Assembly: GCA_011800155.1 (NCBI GenBank)
Contig: CM022373.1
Coordinates: 868,001-932,000 of the forward strand
Source of the DNA: Flammulina velutipes
Taxonomy: Eukaryota > Basidiomycota > Agaricomycetes > Agaricales > Physalacriaceae
Direction: 5' to 3'
DNA length: 64,000 bases
Shown here: piece by piece, positions 21,889 through 34,152 of the stretch
How the letters are laid out: each line of letters begins with the position of its first letter
Numbering within the stretch: position 1 is the stretch's first letter
Notes under the pieces: model-generated
What the model saw: the letters and a program-made list of their open reading frames with translations, nothing else
Told to the model about the DNA's origin: nothing
The model's database searches: none
Made by a program: the position numbers and the translations under genes

Positions 21889-24800
21889 CTATGAGGTGCT
21901 AGTATCGTCGTGTTCGTCGTCGTCAATATCATCATTCCCCCCACTCCCATTCCGCTTCTGCGCATTCGCATCCGAAAACGGACTGGCATCCAACAGACTA
22001 TCAGTAGATGGAGAGGCATATCCACTCCTCGCCTCAGAGGACGACGCCCCCGGAGAACCCGCCCGAACGTCCCGCATACTAATCTCATCCCTCCGCCTAT
22101 AAAACCGCCCACTGGCAGGCCCAATCTCCTCATCGTACTCTCCAACACTACTGTCCGTATCAGCCTCCGCCTCGTTCGAAGACGTCGGGGAAGCGCTGCT
22201 CGAGGGATTCGGGAAAGTACTCTCGATAGTCATATCAGCGTCCTCGGACGAGGGACTCGCGCGTGCGGGTAAACGCCGCCAATTAGACGACGAGAAATCG
22301 GGCTCGATTCGATTGTATGCCGAGAACGGTAGAGGTCCTTCACCGGGAGGTGTGGGCAACTGTGTGTCCAAGAAGGGTGCAATGGGTGGCGAAGGCGGTG
22401 GAACTTCTTTCGGCCTCGAACGAGCTTCTTCCACTTTCGCGTGGGTCTTTCCTCCTAACGGCTGGGAAGATCGTCGGCGATAGAACAATAAATAAGCACT
22501 CGCATTCTAAAGAAAAAGGAAGTAAGGTCATGCGGAGAGAAGATTGAATAAAAAGGCACTTACAACAGCATCTGACGCATTCGCAACGGTCACGTAGGAG
22601 TCATCGAAATGATACCACTTCTCGTTGACATGATTGAGCGCGTATGCTCGGTAATGCCCACCTCCCAAGCCACCAATGTGTTCGTCTACAGCAAACAAGT
22701 CGTACACCAAGGAGTCATCCACACTCCCTAACGAGAGGTCACTAACGTCAACGCCGTCCGCAAGCAGACTCTTCGCAACCTCACGCTCTCCTACGAGACT
22801 CGTCAAGTCCAAGCCCTCCGTTGGAAAGTCCACCAAGGCGTCTATCTTGTCGCGGAGCGTCCGGCTATTGCTGAAACGCTTCAAGTGCACAACAAGAACA
22901 TCGGGCACCTTCCACAGATCGAACTTCTTCGTCGCCTGTTGGTGCTTCTTGCACTGCGGGCAATACCAAAGATCGTCTTCTCCCAGCTGCTCCTTCTTGG
23001 TGAACTCGTCCAAGCAGTCCTGTAGTGTTATGCACTTTGACTTCTTCTCCTGGAAAACATCTTGCATGGCTTTGTATTCGGGGTGTATGAATGGGACCCA
23101 ACTCCTCGCCTGCGTTGATTCGTTGGGAGGGTTTTCTCCGAAAAAGTATTGCTTCACGTTGTCCTCGAACTCTAGGTGGAACGCATCGTTTTCGCGGAGT
23201 AGAACCGGATCCGACTCTTCATGCCTCTTCTCCCAGGACTCGTGATGTTTGTAACCGAAGCCTTTAGCGCCATATTCTTGACAGTCTGGAGATAATCGGA
23301 TAGTGAAGATTTCTTGTTTGGTGCCAACCTTGCGCAGGATACTGTCTTCCTCTTCGTCTGATTTTAGATCATCCATGTCATCGTCCATGATGATAGTGCT
23401 CTTCTCGTCCACGATATCGCCTTCCTCTATAGAGGCTTCCAGGACCGTCGAAACGTCCCCGTTTTCGTGAATCAGAGCGACGGAGTCAGCCATGAGCGGC
23501 GGAGGAACCTTGATACGAATGGGTTCGCCCTCCCAAGTATATAGATCTCGGACGTTGTCGGTCCATGGTCGAAGACGCTCGATGACAGCATCGTACATGG
23601 TAGCAACGCTCTTGGCTTGTTCTCGATCGATAACAGCAATGGTAGGATGTCCCCAAAGTTTATTACCGTTATTGCGCCCATAGGTTGAGCGCATAGACGG
23701 GGCAGATGGGGCGTCCGCTAGGAATACGGGAACAATGAAGGGGTCGTCTGGTGAAGGCTTGTAGGAACGACTAAGACGAGCGTGGCACGGGAGCTCGTAG
23801 CAGATGATGACATCGTTGTCCAGCATCTCGGTCACGGTGACATGATCACTTAGAACCTTGTAGAACTTGCCACTAAACGCCTCAAGAGTTAGAAGCTAGC
23901 CATTTATTAGACGCATGTGAATGTGAGGTAGATTGGAAAAATACATTATCTGGGTTGACATCCATCCATCGTCCGAGAAGTACTCGAAGATCTCTGAACG
24001 ATGCATTGGCATTGATCTGGACAGGTACCTGAGAGGGAAGTGATTAGAAGCCGTAGAAAAAGACGAGTAATGTTCTGCTCACTCTAACAGGCTTCTTCTC
24101 GGTGTCCCATGGAATCCAATGGATATCATGCTTCCAATGCTTCTTGATCGGCAGAGGAAGAGTGAGGTACATGAATGGGTCGAAGGTTATAGATACCTGC
24201 AACCTTTGAGCCATATTACAAGTAGTGAAATGGAAAGAAAATACCTTGCTGCACTCGGGGCAAACTAGGGTACTCTGATACTGGCCTTGGAATAGGTCGA
24301 CGATGACACTGTCATTACGCTTCATGTAGCCATCCCAAGAACTTTGAGCGAGCTTTGCGAGTTCCAAGTTCCCTCCACCCTCCCAATCGGGTTTTTCGAC
24401 ATATGGTTTCTTGAGAACGCGATTGAGATCTTCATGGAGGCCATCCAAAAGAAAAGCGACGAGCTCCTGAGAGTCGTGTTGTTGATATCCACTAAATTGA
24501 GGTGCGAAGCGTTGCAGTTGGGATTTAAAGTCGCGTGGTGAGTATGACGTGGATGTACCGTCTTTGTCCCAAATTTTGTCCATTAACGCGCCAAAGGACT
24601 CTGCTATTGCGCCCTGCATTCCAAGAGGGTTATCAGGATTAAGCTCGTCCTTGAATAAGCCAGCTAATTATATGTGTCAGTACAAAATGAAAGGGAAAGT
24701 CGGACATGAACTCACTAAGAAAGTAGTCAACCAACTCCTTGGTGTGCGCTAGACATTGAAGAGCTGAGTTCATGAAACAAGTGTTGCCCATGTTTCCGAG

Positions 24801-25910
24801 ACCCAGCGTTCCAACCTCCGTTTTCCTTAGAGTTATCTTCTTGACGCCTGGAGGAGAGGAGGGGGAGTATAAGCTATCCAGAGCGGACTTGGGAGCAACA
24901 CTGGTTTGCATACGGCCGAAGAATCCATTACCAGAGAACAGCGGCGCGGGATCTGGGTCTGACTGCCAGGATCCGTCTGTGTTGGGAAATTCGACTACAA
25001 AGGCATCGTCAGACTGGATATCGCTGTCGACGATACATATTTCTGAAGGAACGATCTGCTTTCCGTGGTCAAGGCGGAATTCAGAGAGCGGATATTCTGC
25101 ATGATTAAAGTCGTCGCCAGAAGGGTCGACCTTCCAGACACGAGATGCAGTATGTGTTTCGGATTCAGGCTGGACGGCTTGCGTCAGGCGCTCGCAGAGC
25201 GTGCGGAGAGTATCACTTTCAGACAGTGTAACCCATGGATGGGAAGGAATGTCGAGGTCGGTTGCAAAGTCATCAACAGACGCCAGTCTGAGGACGCGAT
25301 AGCGCGGTGGGTACATTTCGAGACGGACCATCTGCTGAAGGCCTCTGGTCACCGTGTTACGCGGCAAAGGATTGTTGGGCTCGCCGTACCTGCAGAACCA
25401 TGAGCAGAGCGCGCGCAACAGCGACGAGACGACGCACCAGGACACAAGATGACTCCAAGCCTCTGCCGGTACAAAGTGCACGTCAAGTCCTTCACTGAGG
25501 CTGCCCTTGAGATGTCCGAACTCATCGATGAGGCTCGCGTTGTCGATGGCGCCGAGCTCGTCCTCGGTGACGGCACCCTCCTTGTCAACGTCACCAGAAC
25601 ACGCTTTGCGCCACCTCCGCCACCACTCTGAGCTTACGAGGTACCACGTTTGGCCTGGGGCCATCGGCTGCTTCGCCAGCGACTCGACGAGCGCGAGTCT
25701 TCCTAGTGGCGGCATCGCGGACGACGACGGCGCCTCTTGGATGGCCATATATGCGTCTATATCTTCGTCGACGGACATGGGGGCAGTGTCAGACGTGGTG
25801 GTGGTGCGCTTTGCTTCAGAGGTATCGGATTGCATGGATTGCGAGCGCTGTCTTTTCCGCGTATTTGAAGGACCAGGTGAAGGGGAGTCTAAAGGCGGCG
25901 ATGGGTTCAT
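21889..25910 (-). CDS. UBP12: Ubiquitin carboxyl-terminal hydrolase, UBP12 / USP4-11-15 type
   Basis: This cysteine protease removes ubiquitin from proteins. After a disordered start, a DUSP domain begins at [16 protein letters not shown] and reaches [13 protein letters not shown], which is assembled across an intron. A ubiquitin-like region follows. The catalytic core has the Cys box [18 protein letters not shown] and the segment [20 protein letters not shown]. After an insert come the zinc-type CPQCKKH pair and [16 protein letters not shown]. The His box is [14 protein letters not shown], followed by [10 protein letters not shown]. The insert between the two halves carries an acidic patch and a second ubiquitin-like part, as in USP15. 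The C-terminal 200 residues are Ser/Pro-rich and end in an Asp-rich tail. Estimated length, about 1,230 residues, is close to yeast Ubp12 (1,254). Confidence 0.95.
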
Positions 25911-27710
25911 AAGAGCAATGGACGGTCGTATTCAAACCTTTTCATTTCCACTCGACTTTGACGCGTTGACCTTTCGTTTCAAACACGTACAAACTCGAGC
26001 CTTTGTTCTTCATCTCCTTGTTCTTGTCGTCCTCTTGTTCCCTTGAGGACGAATAAGAAGAGGAAAGAGCGAGTGGGTCCAGTTTCCCACCCGTTTTTGT
26101 TGGTGATTTTGTGTGGCACCGAATTTTCTTTCTCGAAAAGTCAAGTTGAGGAAATGAATTAGCCCCCGCGTAGTATAGACAATAATTCTTATCGTCTAGG
26201 GAAACCCGCTATCTGACAATGTTTGTGCAGTAGCCTTGGCTCAAAATCGAAACTGTGGCGCTCCAGTCGTTGGCACGGGATAGCCAGTACGCTCAGCATT
26301 CGTAGAAGCCATTTATTTCTCAAAGTTCCTATTTACGACAGTGCATCTAGTCAAGAAATCCTTGTGGCGCGTTCTTCAGGCTTAAGCTTAGGTGTGACCT
26401 CTCAGGCGCGCATGTAAGTGTTCGATCATTCATGGATGACTCCAGAAGACAACCAGAGTCTGACTTTCTGCCTCCTTTCAGCCAGGTTATCCTCAGGGAG
26501 AATCGAGAATGACTCGTTTAGTACAACATCATGACCTCGATGTCCTGTGGGGTCATCGTCAGAGGGAGCAGCCGATTGCCATCATTGAGACTAATAGCTG
26601 TTCCCACTCCAGGATTCACCGGCACCGTCTGAAGTCCTGGAACGGCTGGAGCTTCGTTCGGAAGGCGGAGGGGTCCAACTAATGCATCGCCCCGACCACG
26701 TATCTAGAGAAAAGCTTTTGAGCAATTGCGAAAGGAGTAGACGAGCGGCCTCATAGGCCCGTCACTTCCAGGTTGGTTATAAATACTAGTGGATAGAGCA
26801 ATGTTCATGATGTCTGCTTGGAATTTATCGGCCATATCTTCGAGAGCTTGTATTATTCCGGCATCTCCCATCCACGGGGCTGGTTCGACGACGACATCTT
26901 TGAAGAGAGACAATCAGCACAAAGCAGGTGTCTATGGGTATGCTAAGCACTGCACCTGTGGAAGAGCTTGTAATTCTCTAGCCCTTGCGGCGCTTCTGGT
27001 TATTGGAGGCATTTACTTATGGCGGTCAAGTGGAAATCCCGAGACAAACTTGTTCCCACGCCCCCGGTAGCGGGTTGTTCTTTATAGACACCCCATTTTA
27101 TCGTAATTTACAGTGGAATTTACCCGTAAAAGAACATCTGATATAAAAGTTTGCATGTAAATTACTGTGGCGTATCATATAATATATCACCACCTGGTTC
27201 ATCAACACACTTAGCTAATTCGCCCTCAAGATACTGAGTTCCGTGCCTTATATATCTTTGTTTGATTCCTATTTTACCTATGTAAGTACGTTGTGAATTG
27301 GCCAGAAAAAATTACGCTTAGTGGCGCACGAAATGGGCCCAAAACAAGGCACGTGACCGTTCCAGTGTAGATAACCGGTAAAATCACAGCGATCTCGCCG
27401 GCACCTCCATGTAAATAATAGTAAATTAGAGCTTTGGGATAATTGCCGCTACCCTAGTGTTGTTCCAAGACGAGACGGGACGGTATCGATACGCTAATGA
27501 GCGATGGGGCCGAGATTTCGAGAAAAGGACTGTAAGCACGTAGACACTGCGCTTGTGAGAGCCATGTGTTCGGGAATATGGACGAGGAAGACGTACAGTA
27601 GCACAATATCCTGTGGGCCGGTCATTTCTCAATATACTATCTACACCAACCTACCGTACAACAAATAATGTCTGTCAAACTTGAATTTCGACGGTTCTCA
27701 CAGGAAAATA
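25911..27710. other. Intergenic region with a decayed repeat copy
   Basis: This 1.8-kb gap holds the promoter of the minus-strand deubiquitinase's transcript (left side) and the 3' flank of the coiled-coil gene (right side). It contains the decayed sequence copy listed at 26465-26913. The part around 27070-27430 is AT-richer, with scattered GTAAAT words. No intact gene was recognised. Confidence 0.55.
26465..26913 (-). pseudogene. Decayed copy A of an unidentified sequence family
   Basis: Read on the minus strand, this region encodes IIQALEDMADKFQADIMN, then GPMRPLV, an intron-like stretch, ALVGPLRLPNEAPA and LLPLTMTPQDIEVMMLY. The same blocks recur on the plus strand at 60961-61385 with clear nucleotide similarity that continues past the stop codon into the ERRQKV block. 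Compared with that copy, one base is missing after the MLY block, which creates an immediate stop. The first frame begins with TTG rather than ATG. The ancestral product is not recognised. A transposon-derived or gene-family origin is possible. Confidence 0.55.
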
Positions 27711-29066
27711 TCAATATCGTAATGTATTCAAACTCTCATCCAACCCAGACTTGAACGCAACCTTGGACTTTTTCAGCACTCTGCTGTGCCAGCCACCGTC
27801 ATGTCTCTCTCGCCGTATCAGGCCAAGATCCGTCGTGCAGAGCACCACTTCTTCGGTTTCTTCGCCTTTCCCGAATGAGTCTTCCATCGACTTCCCGTCG
27901 AATTCTGTGTCTGGCACGATGTAGACAGGCGCGAGTTCGCAGGAGGTCACGGTCTGTCCTATCACCCAGTTCAGGTGAGTAGCCTGCCTAACCACCTCGG
28001 ATGCTTGTCCGGCGAACTGGGCCGCCATCGTCTCGCTGACCTGCGAAGTAGCGGCCTCCAGTCCGGCACTGATGAGAATATTAACCAGCGTCTCCATTAC
28101 CACGTCAACAAGCTGTCGGTGGATATCTGATCCCTTCGTGAACGCCGCCACGGCGTATTTACGCGTCAAAGCGCGCCATCTACCGGCTATTGCCTGATCC
28201 TCTGTAATGCGTTAGTTTTACGCGTCTCTTGAGTAAGAAAAGGACTCACCGCCATCCTGTATGTAATTATACAGATTACTCAACAGCTCCTCCTCGTCGC
28301 GGCCCTCAAAGTACCACGACGTGATGATCCACTCCATATAAGCACACATAGCCGCTTGCAACGCGAGTTGTATGAGCAGCTGGTCGTCGTGGTGCGAAGA
28401 CGACCGAAGGAGGTCCGTCATCCGCGTACCCAGTATGTCAACGACATCTCCGTGCGCGGACAATAGGTCCTCCGAGTCCTCGATCTGCTTCTCCCCGAAC
28501 TTAAACGCCTCGGCAATGGTAGCCGCCGTCTGGAATATCTCCCCATTCAACGCCTCCACCATCCCAATAACATCCGCCCCGGACGAAGAATCCGCCTTGT
28601 TCAGAAACGTCTCGGCCGCGTTGAGCTCCAGCGTACGCGTTTTCAGCAGTTCGACAGTTCCCTCGTGAACTTCCGATAGCCGCGCCACCGCGTCGCGCGC
28701 CAGTTTCGCCGCGTCCGCCTGAGCTCGGACTTCATCCTCCAGCGCCTGGTTGGCGCTCTGGGCATTCTCCAAGTTCCGTCGGCACTCCCGGAGGTCTCTC
28801 TGCGCGTCCTGCATCGCCCGAACCCCCGCCTCGCGCATCCTCCTCATCTCTAAAGTCGCGTCGCTCAGTGATTGCTTGAGCTCGTGAATACTGGCATCTT
28901 TATCCGATGTTTGTGTCTTCAGGGCCGTGATTTCTGCGCGCGTCTCGTCTAGCTTGGACAGTGTTCGTCGATACCGGTCGTAGGCCGTAGCTAGCCCGAT
29001 GTACGAGACAGAGAGAAAGGCGCCAAGTCCGACATAGGCAATGAAGGGGAACGGACGGGAAGACAT
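27711..29066 (-). CDS. Lineage-specific coiled-coil membrane-anchored protein
   Basis: I do not recognise a named family. The N-terminus has one hydrophobic segment (FIAYVGLGAFLSVSYIGLA, about residues 8-26), followed by YDRYRR, so it looks like a signal anchor with most of the protein on one side of a membrane. About residues 30-150 form a long coiled coil rich in Glu, Arg, Lys, Ala and Leu heptads. The C-terminal half is helical and mixed, with TSWYFEGRDEEELLSNLYNY near one intron (around 28200-28250) and an ending of KSGLDESLNTLRY. Estimated length is about 430 residues. The ATG at 29066 is the only good start. The architecture resembles uncharacterised proteins common in mushroom genomes, but no function is claimed. 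Confidence 0.75.
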
Positions 29067-29343
29067 AAAGGTGGCAGGACGCCGTACTGCAAAATTTCAA
29101 ACATCCAGCTGACTGGGTTGACTATAAACGCACATGAGGCGGGAACGTGTTCTTGCCATGCCCGTCTCCGTGTGCTTCCCACATCTATCCCACGTTGTGT
29201 TCCCAGGCGCGAGCCTGTCTCGTGAATGTAAAACCATTGCGAGACGTTGTCATGCCTTCACTAATCTACATCGTTGCTACACACTCGCTAATTAACTCCT
29301 CGTTTCTCTACAGGTTTCATGCATGATATGCCTGCAAACACCT

Positions 29344-32300
29344 CTACCTCACAAGGTTCTCTATTCCAAGGGGAACCTAGTGATACAGTTGAGTCACAGC
29401 GGTAGAAGGCAAGTGGTGTACTAATTACCTGCCATCCGTGGGTTTGCGCAGCACGCTTATATCCCTGGAGAGCTTCTCCCACTTGATAGTCTCTATTCCA
29501 ATCAGGAGCAAGTCTCGCAGGACGTGGTTCCAGGTTAGAGATGGCCAACTTTATCTGCATGACGATGGCAGGCATGCTGCTCAACATTGTCAACATATTC
29601 GTTTCTCAGTATTATAAGACACGTACCTGTAACTTGGGAGCCATCCGTCGGATGTCAACAAATCCATGCAAATCGAGCCTCCTGCAAACGGCTTGAGAAA
29701 TGTAACCACAGAGAAAATTGCATAAATACCTCCAGTAACATGCCCTCCGCCACCATGAGTGAACGGCAAGAACCGAGGAGTGATAATGCGGAAGAATGGG
29801 GGCTGTATAGGGTATGCTGCAGGGAACCGAATCTCGAAGATAATTGAATTAACCCCCCTACGAAACAGTTAGCTCTATCACCGCAACACACAAAACTCAT
29901 ACGCACTGAGCCTTCATATCGCGCGCAATAGGGATATTCTCGTCGAACGAATGCATCTCCACGATCCAAGAGAAGAGGTTATCGTCAATAAACTCCTCGG
30001 GAAGGAACCATCCAAGGTCCTTTAAGCTCTGAGCAGCCTTCTGTTCTTTCAGCATCGCCCTCAACTCGCGCTGGACAGCGGTCGTAGCCGATGGAGAGGA
30101 CTCGTGGGGAGGGGGCATCCGTCTTTCTATTGCTGCTGCCACCCATTCGGGCTTGTGTTTCCAGTCGTCGATAGGTCTTGTAGGGGCTGCCGTCGCCTTT
30201 GCTTTGCCTTTGAAGGGAGTGGCGATAACAACCTCGTCATCATCATCGTACAGATACTCATCGTCGTCCTCATCAACATCAACCGGGTCGTCCTTCGTCG
30301 TACCAGGCTTCTCAACATGCTCAAACACCGTCGTATCTTCATAATCTGGATCTTCAACAACCAGTTCGCGCTTTCGATCATCCAAAATTTGCTTGATCTT
30401 GAACCCAGGTTGCGGTATCTGGACACCGGCATTTCCGCAGGTCGGTGAGTGTTTGGGATCGAGTTTGACAAATGGAATTTGTGGGCCAGCGGTGGGTTTG
30501 GGGGTGTTGTCGTGGAACGCAGGACATTTTACCAGGAGGTAGCGGCTGGAGAGGGGCTCAGACGGCTGCGCACATAATAACGTATAAGGGCGCGCTTACC
30601 AGAGTAACCAAGATGTGTCGCTGACAACAAAGTGGGGATTGTTGCTCACGAACTCGTCTGGGAGATTCACAACTTCCACTACTGCGGTGCAAGCTCCTGG
30701 GCCTAGACGACTCTTTCGCCAAGCAGTAGCGCTAGCCCCTGCATAGCTCCCCATTGATGTCATAGCTTCCTTGGCCATGTAGACACCTAAAACCTTATAA
30801 CGAGTTGATACAATAAGACTACAAAAAAAAACTCACCGTTTCCGAAAGCGCGTCCATGAACAATCTCTTTGTACCACAGACCATGTCTTATAATCTAGAG
30901 CGATAGGTTAGGCACAAGCAACGATATATAAGTGAAGAAGCTCACCGAATGCCAATTGCGAAGGGGTGACCCGTGGAATGCCTTGTGAAAATTCTAGCGC
31001 GCTACGTGAATCGAAGCAAAACAAAACATACATAAAGTGAAGGGTATGTCCGCGCATTGGCGCTCTTGAGTTGAGAAGCAGCAACAGATGCCTTGAATTT
31101 TGCCTCCAGATCGGGAGCACCAACACTAAATCGGAATTGTCGCCAAGTGGGATCTGAGTTACGATAGTCGTTTATCTCGAATACAGACAACCTATGGCGA
31201 CCCACATACCTAAGGGGCTAATTTTTTCATCGGGGGCGATAGGTTCTAGATAAGCCGTGCACGAAGCTACACACCTACGAATTATTAGCACCTCGAAAGA
31301 TTCAGAGATTGACGTACAAACCATCGAAGAATTGACCAAGCAGCAGGGAGTACACTAGGGTCGACTTCTCGAAGTTTTGGCTTCGATTTCCCGGGCTTCA
31401 CTTTTCGCTCGAGGTGCTTCCTACATCACAAGTCAGCAAGTCAACAAGACTTTCTCTGACTATTGTTTGCTCACTTCATATCTTCAACCTACAACGGAAT
31501 TTAAGATGTTGAATACTGAATAAAGATGATAGAAGACTTACAGCTGGCAACGAGTCTATCGCCGAAGCAATAGCTGCTCTCATCTAAGAATTTCATCAGT
31601 TGAGCTCACGAGACTAAGAATAATAAATACATGTCCTGGGTCGAGGTCATCAAAATCGACGAGTCCATGATTATCAGGAATGACATCGCGCCGCAACGCA
31701 GGTTGAGGTTGTGCTTGTACTTGTCCAGGAAAACGAGACGGCGGACCAGTAACAATGCTGCCAACAGGTGGAAGTGGCACTCGCAGACCCATACCCACAG
31801 GAAACGGAGCGTCTAGAACTCCCTCGGCCGCAGCAACATAACTGATTGACACGAGAAGATCTACCGTTAACGGGTTGTGCAGAATCTCATACTAAACAAA
31901 TCAGGATCAGGAACCAGACAGGAACTTGCGCCGGAGACAGACCTCTAGCGCTGGCCCCCGATTGTGGGTGTAGTATTGGTAAGCGCATAGTTTAGAATCA
32001 CAGACGTAGGGCTTGAGCGTCTCGTAATCGGTAGTAAGCCTGTTATGGCATACCAAGCAGTACCTCGTACAAAGCTGGAGGGAATGGTAAAATGACCGGT
32101 AGATATGGTTGAAACATCAATGAACTGACCGTCATTCTGCGAATGAGATAGCTGAATGAGGCCAAGAGGAGATTAATATGGTCATTGTCCCCACTAGGGT
32201 CAAAAGGATCTTGAGGAAGATTTCGGTTCAGTTTTTGCTCTTCCCTATCAGCCTCGTCGTAGCGCTACGAATGATTGAATTAGCTTCAGCGCGTTTTCGA

Positions 32301-33849
32301 TCTCTACCGAGAAATTGTCTAACCTGGGTGTCCTTCTGATAAACTTCTTGTGGTGACCTTTGATACCGCTCAGCGTCCGCATGTAGCAATTCAGCACCTG
32401 CCCAACCTAGCCCAAACTTGCGGCGTAGCTGTACGACTTTCAAGAGATTCTGATCAAGCAGAGACTCGAAAGACGAGCTCAAACTGAACTTGTCAAATCT
32501 GCCTTCATCCTGGTCTTCTTCTGCGGGAGTCATAAGTGTTGGGATCGCATCAATCATCGATTCGTCTATGTCTTGAGCAAAAAGCGCCTCAGCTGCTTCT
32601 CGTTCTGCCTGTAGGCGTAGTTCATCTTCTGCATCGTTTATGACAAGGCCAAATTTTCGGACGGCCTCTTTCGCATTCACATCGGAAGGCTTGTATCGGC
32701 CTGATAAGCCAACTTGAAATTTGAGCTGAACGCTGGCGCTCTTGCCAGCGGGAGTGTAGCACCCGTCTTTGTCAAGTGAAGGGTATATTCCACGATGACC
32801 GGAAATGAGGAGAACGAGATGCTGTGTTCGAGAAAGTAGGCGACGATCCCAGGCCATCAAGGCTTGAGGGGGAATGGATTCTGAGAGGGTGATCACTGGG
32901 ATAGAGACAGAGAGACAAAAGTCATCGGCGCCAAATCTGAGCAAGCCAGGTCGATATCCCAGGCCGACGACCTCAATGAAATCACTGACTAGGGCGTTAG
33001 ACGTGAAGTGTTTAAGAGAGGAACGTTTTACCGTTGAAGTTTGGTTAAATCAAGGCTAGACCGAACTGTTGAGCTCGAGTAATCTTCAAGATCGTCGTAC
33101 ATTGCAAAATCTTCATCTGCACTCTCGTCATCTTCATCGTCGTCTGGGTTGTCGACATCGACTGGCACAGATTTGCCAGCAAAGGCGGATAGAAGATGTA
33201 TCAAGACGTTCCTGATTGGTTTAGGCGGCGCTGAGGCCATATCGTCAAGTGCTTGCTGGATATTTGCTGAGACTTCATCGGTGGCGTAAGAAAAAAAGGA
33301 GTGGTTCTTGGGGTATTCCGACGTGTCTAGAAGCGTGTAAGATGTATATCAGGAGTCAGCAAGTGGCACCGTACCTGACACAAGGAGATTGATGCCTATC
33401 GTTGAAGAAGTGGCAACTTCCAACACGCGAATCTCGATCGAGCCTTCGTCGTCGCCAGCTCGAAAAGCTGTTGGCGGAGATCAGGCAAGAGCGGGACAAT
33501 GACAAACATGCATACTGGTAACACGCAGGCCGTGTACGTGCAAAGGGGTCTTCTTTATCTCATCCTTCATGTCGTCGAAATCAGCCGTAAAACGTTTGCG
33601 ACCCTTGAGATGTGCATTCTTCATTTTGCTGTTAGCGCCTGGGAGGGATGTGGAGGCTGATGCTGTTAGAACACGAGGATAACGCGTCAAAAAGGTGGAG
33701 AAACGATTTGAGTGCGACTCACAGGCAATTGTTCTCTGCCTCTTTGCAATGTGAGGCTCTGAGGTCTCCGGCTCCGAATCCGAGTCGTGGATAACGATGA
33801 TGGCTGCTGAAGGTGTTGCTGCCTTGCCTTTTGTGCGACCTAGGACCAT
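29344..33849 (-). CDS. PARP-like ADP-ribosyltransferase fused to a UBE2Q-like ubiquitin-conjugating domain
   Basis: The N-terminal part is disordered and acidic, then a region of unknown type leads to a PARP catalytic domain. PARP landmarks are REVDPSVLPAAWSILRW, FHGSPLRNWHSI with the NAD-binding His, RHGLWYKEIVHGRAFGNG, VYMAKEAMTSMGSYAG with the second triad residue Tyr, and LLCRYLLVKCP. The position of the third triad residue (Glu in PARP1) reads PHFVV, so Glu is absent, as in clade 6 / PARP16-like mono-ADP-ribosyltransferases. The C-terminus is an E2 domain of UBE2Q type: IIFEIRFPAAYPIQPPFF, then HVTGGGSICMDLLTSDGW with the likely active Cys, then QIKLAISNLEPRPARL and EALQGYKRAAQTHGW. It ends at QVPLGIENLVR once a last intron is removed. 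Around fifteen or more introns; estimated 1,100-1,200 residues. Fungal PARP-E2 fusions are known, function unknown. Confidence 0.88.
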
Positions 33850-34152
33850 GAACAGCTGGTAGGTCGAGAATGACCAAAGGGATGGTGGTGGTGGTAGAGA
33901 AGAAGAAGGTGTCTAATAACAAACGTGGTGAACGACGACAAGGATGGCCGGCAATTGCCGTGGACATCAAGGTGGTCCATTTTTGGCATACGCGAGCCTG
34001 CGGTAAGCGAATAAAATGAAGCATGTTCTCTGAGGTTTTCGAGCGCCAAAGTATTTAATTAAAGAGTTTATTGAACAACCGAATGTTTGCCAACTAAATG
34101 GCACCGCAAAAGCAGTATACATGACGTAATCAAATCTCTTCCACTTACGAGC
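33850..34152. other. Divergent promoter region shared by the PARP-E2 gene and SEC1
   Basis: Only 303 bp separate the start codons of the minus-strand PARP-E2 gene and the plus-strand SEC1 gene. No TATA box was seen on either side. Nothing else was recognised. Confidence 0.6.

Noticed and set aside
21365..22102. Plus-strand open frame of 245 codons
   Set aside because: It overlaps the antisense of the deubiquitinase C-terminus and shows no domain; chance is more likely.
27103..27165. 10-bp inverted repeat (GTAATTTACA / TGTAAATTAC) as a possible MITE end
   Set aside because: The arms are short, AT-rich and without target-site duplication, so chance is likely.
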